Shown: one piece after another, positions 1-7,216 of the stretch
Layout of the letters: each line of letters starts with the position of its first letter
How positions within the stretch are numbered: position 1 is the first letter of the stretch
Assembly (NCBI GenBank): GCA_035252155.1
Contig: DATFDL010000446.1
Span: 1 to 13,130 of the forward strand
Source of the DNA: JAICLL01 sp035252155
Lineage (GTDB): Bacteria > Planctomycetota > Planctomycetia > Pirellulales > JAICIG01
Length of the DNA: 13,130 nt
Direction: 5' to 3'
The notes under the pieces: generated by a model
What the model saw: the letters and a program-made list of their open reading frames with translations, nothing else
What the model was told of the DNA's origin: nothing
Database searches by the model: none
Program-made: the position numbers and the translations under genes

Positions 1-13
1 AAGTGCGGAGTCC

Positions 14-87
14 GGATTTTGGATTTCAAGCCGGGGCATCGCCAAGGCTCTGCCCCAGCCACCAAGTTAAATCGAAAATCCAAAATC
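14..87. repeat. Nested inverted-repeat element before the first gene
   Basis: Two perfect 12-base arms (15-26 and 76-87, GATTTTGGATTT and its complement) enclose a GC-rich core. In that core GGGGCA (33-38) pairs with TGCCCC (51-56). The core's two flanks, 31-43 and 46-64, recur exactly at 9833-9845 and 9885-9903, so this is a dispersed element and not a gene-specific leader. The A-rich tail at 75-98 repeats an AAAATCC/T unit about three times. No coding potential is credible in 1-121, and no promoter or Shine-Dalgarno stands out for the gene that starts at 122. Confidence 0.6.
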
Positions 88-121
88 TAAAATCCAATAT
101 CGAATCGCCGGGTTGTAATCC

Positions 122-2773
122 ATGCTACGTTGGTTTCCAAAGCTTTGTACGGTGTTCGGGTCGCGGCCGCGGCGTGTTGCCAAGCCGCCGCGCCGCCGCA
201 TGGAGCCGCTTGAGCCGCGCCGCCTACTGATCGCCGGCGCCAATACGCACGGCTCGCCCGAAATGCACTTCGTCGATGACCTGTTTCAAGAAGTGTTGAA
301 TCGGGCGCCGTCAGCCGCCGAGACCAGCTACTTTCTCAACGAGGTCGATCAGGGCGTGCCGTTTGCCATCGTGATCGATCAGTTCCTCACGTCGAACGAA
401 TACTACGCCGACCAGATCGCCGCCGATTATTCCATGTATCTGCACCGCGCCCCCGACTCAGCGGGAGCGGCCTTTTGGCTTTCGCAGCTCAAGGCTGGTG
501 TGCCCGAAACGCAGTTCGCAGCCAGCTTGCTTGGCTCGCAAGAATATTTTGTCGATCAAGGCGGCACCGATTCGGGCTTTGTCAGCGGGCTTTACAGCGA
601 CGTGCTCGGCCGGCCGGCTTCGCCGAGTGATTTGAGCTTTTGGGACTCGCGGCTGACGGCCGGCGAAAGTCGCCAGGCCGTGGCGAACGATTTTCTCAAC
701 AGCCCCGAGCATCGTGCGGCGATCATCGACAACTTCTATCACAATTATCTCGGCCGCGGTGTCGATCCGGGGGCGCTGAACTACTGGGAGAGCTTTCTGG
801 CTGGCGGCGGCACCGTTCAGTCGCTGCAAGAGTCGCTGCTTTTGGCACGTCTCGGCCCGGAAGTTTATCATTACAACTTCCCCCAAGACCCCGGCCTTTC
901 GGCGGCCGATGTGCAACAGTTGTTGCAGCGCGCGGCGGCGGCCTCGTCGACCCAAGACGCCATTATCGCCGTGGTCGATCGCGCCGGCCATATTCTGGGC
1001 GTGCGCACCGAGGCGGGCGTCGATGCCACGTACGCCGGACGCACCAACGACCTGATCTTCGCCATCGACGGCGCGGTGTCGCTCGCTCGCACGGCGGCGT
1101 TCTTCTCAAGCAGTTCTGGCGCGCTTACATCGCGCACCGTCCGGTTCATCAGCCAATCGACGATCACCGAGCGCGAGGTCGACTCGAATCCGAACGTCAC
1201 CGATCTTAACTCTCCGGTCCGCGGGCCGGGCTTTGTGGCCCCCATCGGCCTGGGCGCGCACTTCCCGCCCGATATCGCCCACACGCCGCCGGTCGATCTG
1301 TTCGGCATCGAAGACACCAATCGCGACAGCATCCTGCACCCGGACGCCAACGGCGTCAAAGCGCCCGGCGACGTCATTCAGCTCTCCGGCCGCTTCAACA
1401 TCGACCCGGCCTTTGTTCCGCCGGGTCAGCAAATCGATCCGCCCGAGTCGTATGGTTATGTGTCGGGCGAGAACATTTACGCCCAATCGCGCGGCATCGC
1501 CACCTTGCCGGGCGGAGTGCCTATCTACAAAAATGGAGTGCTGGTCGGCGGCATCGGCGTCTTCTTCCCTGGCCCCAACGGCTACGCCACGTATGAAGAG
1601 GGTTTTGTGCCCGGCCTGGGGCAGACCACGTTGCAGCTTACCAACGCCCCATTGGTATTGCAGGCCGAGTGGATGGCGTTCGCCGCGGCGGCCGACGACA
1701 TGGCCGCCACGGCCGTCGTGGGCGGGGTCGGTCCGGTGCCCGGCGTGGGCTATGGCATTCTGTACCAGGAGCAGATCAACCTGGTCGGAGTGCAATTGGA
1801 AACCTTCGGTCCAAACCCGACGGCGATTCAAGTAGGCGGCATTCAGGAGTTGCTGATCGTGGGCGGCGAAGTGGGCCGCGGTAATCCGACCGAAGGCACC
1901 GACCAGCCGATCGACACCAGCGGCACGCGGCTCTACGCCGCAAGCCGCGCGGTGCCCGACGGTTGGATCGTAATCCCGCACGATTCGCCCACCGGCGAAC
2001 TGAAAGGCTCCGATGTGTTCACGATGATCACGCAGGGCATCGCCGAGGCCGACCAGGTGCGTTCGGCGATTCGCGAAATGCCGAACCCCGGCGGCTTGAA
2101 CCCCTCGCCTGGACCGCGCTCGCGAATGATCCTTTCGGTGACCGACAAAGAGGGCAACGTGCTGGGCCTGTACCGCATGCCCGACGCGACGGTGTTTTCG
2201 TTCGACGTGGCGGTCTCGAAAGCCCGCAATGTTTCGTATTTCAGCGACCCCACCGCCTTGCAGCCGATCGACGAGCTCGATCCGCTGACCAACACCCTGG
2301 TGTTGCCGCCGGGCGCGGCCTACACGAACCGCACGTTCCGCTTCTTGGCCGATCCACGTTTTCCCGACGGTGTGGATGGCACGCCGCCGGGGCCGTTTTC
2401 GATTCTCTGGGATCCCGGCGTGAACCCGACCAACGGCGAAGACACCGACCCGGCGCACCCCGTGCCGGCGTCGGTCTTCAAATCGGTGCTCGGTTACGAC
2501 GCCTTCCACCCTGAGACGAACTTCCGCGATCCGCGCAATATCGCCAATCAAAGCGGCGTGATTTTCTTCCCCGGCAGCGCTCCGGTCTACAAGAATAACG
2601 TGCTGGTGGGCGGTCTGGGCATCAGCGGCGATGGCGTCGACCAGGACGACGTGGTGACGGCCTTCGCGGCGGTAGGCTACGACGTGCCCGCCACCACGCC
2701 CCGCGCCGACGACGTCTTTGTCCGCGGCGTGCGATTGCCGTATCAAAAATTCAACCGCAATCCAGAAGCTTAG
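122..2773 (+). CDS. LEPR-XLL surface protein with DUF4214 repeats and two GlcG/HbpS-like modules
   Basis: An 883-residue protein, probably exported or surface-associated. Residues 1-26 are basic and are followed by MEPLEPRRLL (27-36), the LEPR-XLL motif found near the N-terminus of many planctomycete exported proteins. Residues about 50-249 form four units of roughly 50 residues of DUF4214 type, with recurring patterns such as LGRPASPSDLSFW and NSPEHRAAI. Two GlcG/HbpS-like modules follow. The first has an AVVDRAGHILG strand near 283-293, a helix near 315-328 and GGVPIYKNGVLVGGIGV at 464-480. The second has SVTDKEGNVLG near 672-682 and VYKNNVLVGGLGISGDG near 822-838. The family usually has a short loop between the helix and the glycine-rich strand; here it is over 100 residues. 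The 122 start keeps the basic leader; ATG at 200 is the alternative. No Shine-Dalgarno is obvious. Ligand and role are unknown; haem or small-molecule binding is only suggested by the fold. Confidence 0.85.
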   Translation: MLRWFPKLCTVFGSRPRRVAKPPRRRMEPLEPRRLLIAGANTHGSPEMHFVDDLFQEVLNRAPSAAETSYFLNEVDQGVPFAIVIDQFLTSNEYYADQIAADYSMYLHRAPDSAGAAFWLSQLKAGVPETQFAASLLGSQEYFVDQGGTDSGFVSGLYSDVLGRPASPSDLSFWDSRLTAGESRQAVANDFLNSPEHRAAIIDNFYHNYLGRGVDPGALNYWESFLAGGGTVQSLQESLLLARLGPEVYHYNFPQDPGLSAADVQQLLQRAAAASSTQDAIIAVVDRAGHILGVRTEAGVDATYAGRTNDLIFAIDGAVSLARTAAFFSSSSGALTSRTVRFISQSTITEREVDSNPNVTDLNSPVRGPGFVAPIGLGAHFPPDIAHTPPVDLFGIEDTNRDSILHPDANGVKAPGDVIQLSGRFNIDPAFVPPGQQIDPPESYGYVSGENIYAQSRGIATLPGGVPIYKNGVLVGGIGVFFPGPNGYATYEEGFVPGLGQTTLQLTNAPLVLQAEWMAFAAAADDMAATAVVGGVGPVPGVGYGILYQEQINLVGVQLETFGPNPTAIQVGGIQELLIVGGEVGRGNPTEGTDQPIDTSGTRLYAASRAVPDGWIVIPHDSPTGELKGSDVFTMITQGIAEADQVRSAIREMPNPGGLNPSPGPRSRMILSVTDKEGNVLGLYRMPDATVFSFDVAVSKARNVSYFSDPTALQPIDELDPLTNTLVLPPGAAYTNRTFRFLADPRFPDGVDGTPPGPFSILWDPGVNPTNGEDTDPAHPVPASVFKSVLGYDAFHPETNFRDPRNIANQSGVIFFPGSAPVYKNNVLVGGLGISGDGVDQDDVVTAFAAVGYDVPATTPRADDVFVRGVRLPYQKFNRNPEA

Positions 2774-2784
2774 TAGCTCCGACA

Positions 2785-2831
2785 CTCCGTAGCGGAGATG
2801 GCGGTCGCCTTCGGCGACCACGGACTCTCCG
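2785..2831. repeat. Compound hairpin repeat after the surface-protein gene
   Basis: Eleven bases after the stop codon, CTCCG (2785-2789) can pair with CGGAG (2793-2797). Alternatively CGGAGA (2793-2798) pairs with TCTCCG (2826-2831) around a perfect 7-bp stem, GGTCGCC/GGCGACC (2803-2809 and 2813-2819), with a TTC loop. The two pairings exclude each other. No T-tract follows, so an intrinsic terminator is not supported. It could still protect the 3' end of the mRNA, or simply be a dispersed repeat. Confidence 0.55.
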
Positions 2832-2863
2832 TTGTGGCCAGTGGCTGATCATGTTCCGTTTGA

Positions 2864-2892
2864 TTTACTTTCCCTCTTGGCCGCGATAAAAT
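2864..2892 (+). promoter_or_regulatory. Sigma70-like promoter for the SEC-C gene
   Basis: TTTACT (2864-2869) and TAAAAT (2887-2892) are separated by exactly 17 bases, matching the -35 and -10 consensus at 4/6 and 5/6 in GC-rich surroundings. This puts the transcript start near 2899, about 60 bases before the ATG at 2961. It also argues against the upstream in-frame ATG at 2832, which lies before this promoter. Confidence 0.5.
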
Positions 2893-2960
2893 GCGTCTGC
2901 GGCTCTTTGGACCGTCGCCGCGAAACCATCAAGCTGCCCAGCCACAAGGAGGGATTAAAA

Positions 2961-3371
2961 ATGGGTGTGATCGCCGAAGGTTTTGCCGCCTACGCTCAAC
3001 CGCTGATCGATGAGACGGATGGTTCACCGGAAGAGGTGGAACGCGCGCTCTTGATCAGCGAGCTTTGCTCGATGCTTGCGCAGTTCCCAGAGAACGACCG
3101 CGAAACAAAGGTCAGGAAAGTGCAACGAAGCTTGAAAATCGACGATGACCAGTTCGAGGTGTTTCGGTCGTCCGTCATCGAACCCATGGTTCGCCGATAT
3201 GCGGAGATGTTTGCGCCGATGCACATGCAGATCGATCGTCTGGTGGAATCTGCCGCAGCGTATGATCGCCTCGGAGCCAAGGCCGCCGAAAAATACCCTG
3301 GAACGGACCGTTATGCGCCCTGCCCATGCCAGAGCGGGAAGAAATACAAATGCTGCTGCGGTAAAAGGTGA
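2961..3371 (+). CDS. Small SEC-C motif protein
   Basis: A 136-residue cytoplasmic protein. The body (1-115) is charged and predicted mostly helical, and I do not recognise a named domain in it. The last 19 residues hold a SEC-C zinc-binding motif, with CPC at 121-123, the SGKKYK stretch and CC at 131-132 (a third Cys at 133). This is the CxC-x7-CC ligand pattern seen at the C-terminus of SecA and of many small proteins, where it binds zinc and often mediates contacts with partners. The start at 2961 is fixed by a strong AAGGAGG (2946-2952) eight bases upstream and by the promoter at 2864-2892. An in-frame ATG at 2832 would add 43 residues, but it precedes the promoter and has no such site. 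The gene converges on the Amr fusion, with 31 bases between the stops. Its partner is unknown. Confidence 0.85.
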   Translation: MGVIAEGFAAYAQPLIDETDGSPEEVERALLISELCSMLAQFPENDRETKVRKVQRSLKIDDDQFEVFRSSVIEPMVRRYAEMFAPMHMQIDRLVESAAAYDRLGAKAAEKYPGTDRYAPCPCQSGKKYKCCCGKR

Positions 3372-3402
3372 ATTTGATCGCCGCCCACCACGCATTTGAC
3401 GG

Positions 3403-6400
3403 TCACGCCCAATGCCCCAGCAGCATCCCGGCATAGCCCACCACGCGGCTGCGGTCGCCGGTCATATCGCCGCTGGTGGCATAGCCGACGCGGCGGCATT
3501 CGTCCAAAACGCCCAGTTGCTTGAGCGTCTCCATCACGATCACCGCCGGCAACACGCCGCACATGCTGATGTGATGGCGGGTTACCGTTTCGTAGAGTTC
3601 GGCGGGGTCGAGCGTCTCGATGGCCGCCAAGGCCAGCTCGTCCAGCCGGCGGTTTTCGGCGTCGCTGGCAAAGTGGTTCATGTCGCTGGAGATCACCAAC
3701 AGCGTGGGCTGGCGCCGCTCGCGCAGACAATTGGCCAGTCCCTGGGCGAACGCGCGACAACGAGTCAGATTGCCCGAACCAATGGCGATGCCCGTCACTC
3801 GGGCGTGCGGCGCCAGCCGAGCCAGCAGCGGTAGCTCGACCTCGATGGCGTGCTCTTGCTGGTGCGCGGCGGCGTCGAGCTCCAGCCCCGGAATCGCTTC
3901 GACCAGCGCTCGGGCCAATTCCGGATCGGCGGCGAGCGTCGCTCCGGGGATCGACCACGCCTCATGCGGCGCCACCGACCAATCGACGCCCAGCCGCGTG
4001 TGCTTGGGGCCAATGACGATCACACTTTCGGGAATGACGACCCGCCGCAAGACGTCGGCCGCAAGACGCCCGGAATACATCAGGCCGGCGTGCGGCACCA
4101 TCACCGCGGGCCACGGTTCGGGCGGGGGAGCGTCGCCCGCCACCAATTCATCGACCAGCCGGCTGAGGGCCCCTGCATCGCTGGGATAAAAACTGCCTGC
4201 CACCGCCGCGGGGCGAATGTTTGGCCCGGCCTGCGGCCGTTGCACGTTAGCCACGCTCATCCGCGGGCCGTTGCTGAGCGCCGAGAAGCTGTAAAGTGAA
4301 GCCGCCTCGGGCGTGGTGACGCGGGCCAGCCGCGCGGCTTCGGACGCCATTGCCTCCGGATCGCCCTGCTGGTTCCAGACGATTGCCGAACGGTCTCCCT
4401 CGACAACCACCATCGCTCGGCGGGCGGCGTCAAAGCCGCGCACGTCGGGCTGGGCCAGCGTGCCGTGCATCGCGGGGTCGAACAGCACGCTCAGATGGAT
4501 CGGCACATGCGCCAGCCGCCGCGGGTCGATCAGGTGGCGCGGGTCGATCTGTCCCTGGCCGATGGCGCGGCCCAGATGTTCGGCCAGGGCATAAAGCGTC
4601 GCTTGCAGGGGGATCGGCTTGCGGAATGAAAGTTGATCGGCCTGCACCCAAGGGTTGCCCGCCGCGTCTTCCAGCGCCACGGCGACGCCGTTCACGTTCG
4701 CGTCAGAAACGCCGAAGGCATAAAAGCTGGGCGTGGCGCCGGTCAGGGCGGCAAAGATGTTGCCGCGACAAAACTCGGCCAGCGATTGCAAGTCGCCGTC
4801 GCTCACCGCAGGCGTTTGGGGGGCCGTGGCCTTGGCATCGATCATCTCAGCCAGCATACCTTCGGTCATTTCGCCCTCGAAGAGCGACAACTCGGTGTCT
4901 TCGTCTTTCCAGGCGGTCGGTGGCAAGCCGGCTTTCAGGCAAACCTGCTGCAAAAAGCCGTCGGCGTCGAGGCCGTGATCGACGGCCACGCCGGGCAGCA
5001 ACAGGCCGCGCTGCGCCCCGCGCGCGATGATCAGCCCGTGCCGGCCAACGACCACCCCTTCACGGCGCGCTTCGCCACGCGCCTCGCAGCGTCGCTCGCC
5101 AAACAGCACCCAAACGTCGATCTCCAGGTAAGGCAACTCACTGGGCGAGACAGGCGGAAAGCGATGGTCGTCGGCTGCTGACCGGCAAGCCGCGTGGAAC
5201 ACCGCCTGGGCCAGCGACATGCTCTGTGACATCGAGCCGCAACAGCTTCGCAGCCGGCCGTTGCGCTTGAGCGTGACAAACGCACCCATGATCTGGTGCC
5301 GCTCGAACGCGCTCAAGCCCGCTTCCACCGGCGTGATCGGTCGTCCCCGCGCCGTGGCCGCGACTACCCGCGCGGCGGCGCGAAGCAAACCCTGATTCTC
5401 CGCATCGGTCAGTCCAGGGCGCGCGACCGGCAGAGCAATTTGAAGGAGCTCGCCAGCGGTGGATGTTTCGCTCATCGTCGGTTCTCCAAAGTTCTTGAAC
5501 GGTCGCTGGCCGGCCGGCGCGAAATCCGCGATGCGGACTGGCAGCCGCTTGCGCCCCCAATTGCCGGGCTTGCTCTCGAAGTGCCCGGCGATGCGGTAGC
5601 CGCATCCGCCACAGCGATCGCCCGCCAGTTCGTACTTGCCCAGGTCGTACCAGTCTCGTTCGATGAGCAACTGACCGCAGCCGGGGCACCAGGTGCTGCC
5701 TTCGCGCGGCGAATGCACATTGCCCGCATACGCATAATGAATGCCCAGCGACACGGCGATCTCACGTGCTGCCAGCAGTGTCTCAGGCGGCGTAGGTCCG
5801 CGGTCCATCATCCGAAAGTCGGGATGAAAGGCCGTAAAGTGCAGCGGCACTTCGGGGCCGAGATTCTCGAGCACCCACTGGCACATCTGCTTGAATTCGT
5901 CACGCGAGTCGTTGGCCCGCGGAATCACCAGGTTGGTGACTTCAAACCAGACGTTGGTTTCGTGCTTCAGCCAGCGGAGCGTGTCGAGCACCGGCTGCAA
6001 ATGCGAGAGCGTCTGATGCCGATAAAACTCCTCGGTAAACGCCTTCAGGTCGACATTGGCCGCGTCCATGACTTCGTAGAATGGTCCGCGGGCGACCGGC
6101 GTGATGTAGCCGGCGGTGACGGCTACCGTCTTGATGCCGGCATCGCGGCAAGCTTTGGCGACATCGATCGCGTACTCGGCCCAGATCACCGGATCGTTGT
6201 AGGTGAAGGCCACACTGCGGCAGCCCAGCCGCCGGGCGGCTTCGGCGATCGCTTCAGGCGTGGCTTCTTCGCTCAGCCGCTCGATCTCGCGCGATTTCGA
6301 GATCGACCAGTTCTGGCAAAACTTGCACCCCAGGTTACAGCCCGCCGTGCCGAAAGAGAGCACGCTGGTGCCGGGATAAAAATGGTTGAGCGGCTTCTTT

Positions 6401-6630
6401 TCAATGGGGTCGATGCAAAATCCGGTGCTGCGGCCGTAAGTCGAGAGCACCATGTCACCCTCGCGGTTTTCGCGGACGAAGCAGAAGCCGCGGTCGCCGG
6501 GTCGCAGGGCGCAGGCGCGGGGACACAGATCGCACACGATGCGGCCGGGTTCATCGGCCGCGTGCCACCACCCGCCCGATTTAGTTCCATCGGGCCTTAA
6601 CCCGGCCGGTGGAAGTAGAACGCTCGACAT
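3403..6630 (-). CDS. AmmeMemoRadiSam fusion: radical SAM enzyme + AMMECR1 + AMMECR1-like + MEMO
   Basis: A 1075-residue fusion of the three families that define the AmmeMemoRadiSam system; its biochemical role is unknown to me. Residues about 1-365 are the radical SAM enzyme. It has an N-terminal Cys set (C33, C36, C40, C50), the CxxxCxxC cluster-binding motif (C98, C102, C105) and a zinc-ribbon-like pair (C315/C318, C340/C343). Residues about 390-595 are a full AMMECR1 domain: GAFVTLKRNGRL at 449-460, the usual LRGCIG box altered to LRSCCG (460-465), and the terminal KAGLPPTAW. Residues about 610-790 look like a degenerate second AMMECR1. Residues about 806-1075 are MEMO, which resembles class III extradiol dioxygenases; the likely ligands H847 (PHAG), H927 (EHAIE) and C1024 (CGVLP) are kept, as is SSDMNH (981-986). 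No Shine-Dalgarno precedes the ATG at 6630. An internal ATG at 5475 has one. The toxin remnant ends 44 bases upstream on the same strand. Confidence 0.93.
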   Translation of the reverse strand: MSSVLLPPAGLRPDGTKSGGWWHAADEPGRIVCDLCPRACALRPGDRGFCFVRENREGDMVLSTYGRSTGFCIDPIEKKPLNHFYPGTSVLSFGTAGCNLGCKFCQNWSISKSREIERLSEEATPEAIAEAARRLGCRSVAFTYNDPVIWAEYAIDVAKACRDAGIKTVAVTAGYITPVARGPFYEVMDAANVDLKAFTEEFYRHQTLSHLQPVLDTLRWLKHETNVWFEVTNLVIPRANDSRDEFKQMCQWVLENLGPEVPLHFTAFHPDFRMMDRGPTPPETLLAAREIAVSLGIHYAYAGNVHSPREGSTWCPGCGQLLIERDWYDLGKYELAGDRCGGCGYRIAGHFESKPGNWGRKRLPVRIADFAPAGQRPFKNFGEPTMSETSTAGELLQIALPVARPGLTDAENQGLLRAAARVVAATARGRPITPVEAGLSAFERHQIMGAFVTLKRNGRLRSCCGSMSQSMSLAQAVFHAACRSAADDHRFPPVSPSELPYLEIDVWVLFGERRCEARGEARREGVVVGRHGLIIARGAQRGLLLPGVAVDHGLDADGFLQQVCLKAGLPPTAWKDEDTELSLFEGEMTEGMLAEMIDAKATAPQTPAVSDGDLQSLAEFCRGNIFAALTGATPSFYAFGVSDANVNGVAVALEDAAGNPWVQADQLSFRKPIPLQATLYALAEHLGRAIGQGQIDPRHLIDPRRLAHVPIHLSVLFDPAMHGTLAQPDVRGFDAARRAMVVVEGDRSAIVWNQQGDPEAMASEAARLARVTTPEAASLYSFSALSNGPRMSVANVQRPQAGPNIRPAAVAGSFYPSDAGALSRLVDELVAGDAPPPEPWPAVMVPHAGLMYSGRLAADVLRRVVIPESVIVIGPKHTRLGVDWSVAPHEAWSIPGATLAADPELARALVEAIPGLELDAAAHQQEHAIEVELPLLARLAPHARVTGIAIGSGNLTRCRAFAQGLANCLRERRQPTLLVISSDMNHFASDAENRRLDELALAAIETLDPAELYETVTRHHISMCGVLPAVIVMETLKQLGVLDECRRVGYATSGDMTGDRSRVVGYAGMLLGHWA
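5473..5487 (-). promoter_or_regulatory. Internal ribosome binding site and in-frame ATG in the Amr fusion
   Basis: On the minus strand GGAG (5487-5484) stands eight bases before an in-frame ATG (5475-5473, M386). This lies exactly in the linker between the radical SAM part and the AMMECR1 domain. It is a better initiation signal than the one at the gene's own ATG. It may be a relic of separate genes, or may still give a 690-residue AMMECR1-MEMO product alongside the full fusion. Confidence 0.4.
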
Positions 6631-6652
6631 GCACTTGGTTTTTGGAGAGAGA

Positions 6653-6702
6653 TGACGCGGGAACGAAGCCGTTCCTACACTTTAAGAGTATCACCCGCGT
6701 CA
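6653..6702. repeat. 50-bp miniature element with 9-bp inverted ends
   Basis: TGACGCGGG (6653-6661) and its exact complement CCCGCGTCA (6694-6702) bound a 50-base segment. Inside is a second hairpin, GGAACG/CGTTCC (6660-6665 and 6670-6675), with an AAGC loop. Read on the minus strand, one end falls just after the codon for Leu54 of the ParE-like gene, and the element supplies that gene's last eight codons and its stop. This looks like a REP- or MITE-type element inserted at the 3' end of the toxin gene. Confidence 0.55.
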
Positions 6703-6863
6703 AGGGGCCACATCTGTGGTGCTGAAAGCACTCGGTCAAGCGCTTCATCGAATTCGGTGACAAAACCATCGGCCGCCTCGGGGCTCCGCGCCAGATACCA
6801 CTCGGCGCCAGCTCGCACTTCATCCGAAGCCGCTTCATGCATTCGGTACTTGGCGCGCGGCAT
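6675..6863 (-). pseudogene. Truncated ParE/RelE-like toxin
   Basis: A 62-residue reading frame that matches the N-terminal half of ParE/RelE-family toxins, usually about 95-100 residues. Visible signs are an opening strand (YRMHEAA), a helix with AEWYLARSPEAADGF, and VLSAPQMWP at 45-53, equivalent to the usual 'I..nPe.wP' segment. The C-terminal strands, normally with an Arg and an FPY-type segment, are missing. Residues 55-62 are encoded by the 50-bp inverted-repeat element, which also brings the stop. No toxin-like sequence appears beyond the element in any minus-strand frame before 6630. The start at 6863 has GGGAG (6875-6871) seven bases upstream and overlaps the antitoxin gene by 29 bases, the usual antitoxin-first arrangement. 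The product is probably not an active toxin. A naturally short family member is possible but less likely. Confidence 0.7.
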
Positions 6864-7110
6864 GAATGGTCTCCCGGAGTTCGCGCCGCAAATCCTCCCA
6901 ATTCACGAACCTTGCGGTGCCATTCTCGATTTCCGCGATGCGCCGTGCGATTTCCGCAGCCCACGCCTTCTCCCATTCCGGATCGGCAGTCGGCGCGATG
7001 CTTTCCCACAAACAATCGGCCAACTTGGCGCGCTGCGCGTCGGGCAGCCGCAAAGCAGCTTCGAACACTTGCTGCGCGTCGCTGCTTAGCCCGCTTACGT
7101 CGGTCGCCAT
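6835..7110 (-). CDS. Antitoxin, putative addiction-module component family
   Basis: A 91-residue acidic, helical protein resembling the addiction-module antitoxins of the Unstab_antitox/TIGR02574 type (PF09720), which neutralise ParE/RelE toxins by direct binding. The N-terminal half has LRLPDAQRAKLADCLWESI, like the family's 'L....R..La..Ll.SL' pattern. The C-terminal half has EIARRIAEIENGTARFVNWE, like 'Ei.rR..ei..G.v..i.weev'. The length is slightly above the usual 70-80. The start at 7110 is supported by GAGGA (7122-7118) seven bases upstream. The toxin gene begins inside its last ten codons. Because the toxin is truncated, this gene may be an orphan antitoxin or kept only by chance. Autoregulation is usual for such pairs, but I see no clear operator. 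Confidence 0.8.
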   Translation of the reverse strand: MATDVSGLSSDAQQVFEAALRLPDAQRAKLADCLWESIAPTADPEWEKAWAAEIARRIAEIENGTARFVNWEDLRRELRETIHAARQVPNA

Positions 7111-7216
7111 GAAATCTTCCTCAGGATCGAATGGATGCCGCGCGTTCGGCGGCTTCCCATTTACCCCGATCGTTTGGGCAACGGCAAGGTACTGGCCGAA
7201 ATCGAGAATCCGGAAT

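Noticed and set aside
75..98. CRISPR-like or operator array of AAAATCC units
   Set aside because: Only about three short imperfect copies with no spacers, forming one arm of the inverted repeat.
1106..2821. 571-residue open frame on the minus strand
   Set aside because: Lies opposite the DUF4214/GlcG gene and is Arg/His/Gly-rich without domains; a codon-bias shadow.
2785..2831. Intrinsic terminator after the surface-protein gene
   Set aside because: The stems are strong but no T-tract follows on the plus strand.
2832..2960. N-terminal extension of the SEC-C protein from ATG 2832
   Set aside because: It precedes the likely promoter and lacks a Shine-Dalgarno, whereas 2961 has AAGGAGG at ideal spacing.
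5296..6600. 434-residue open frame on the plus strand
   Set aside because: Antisense to the radical SAM domain, whose motifs are intact on the other strand.
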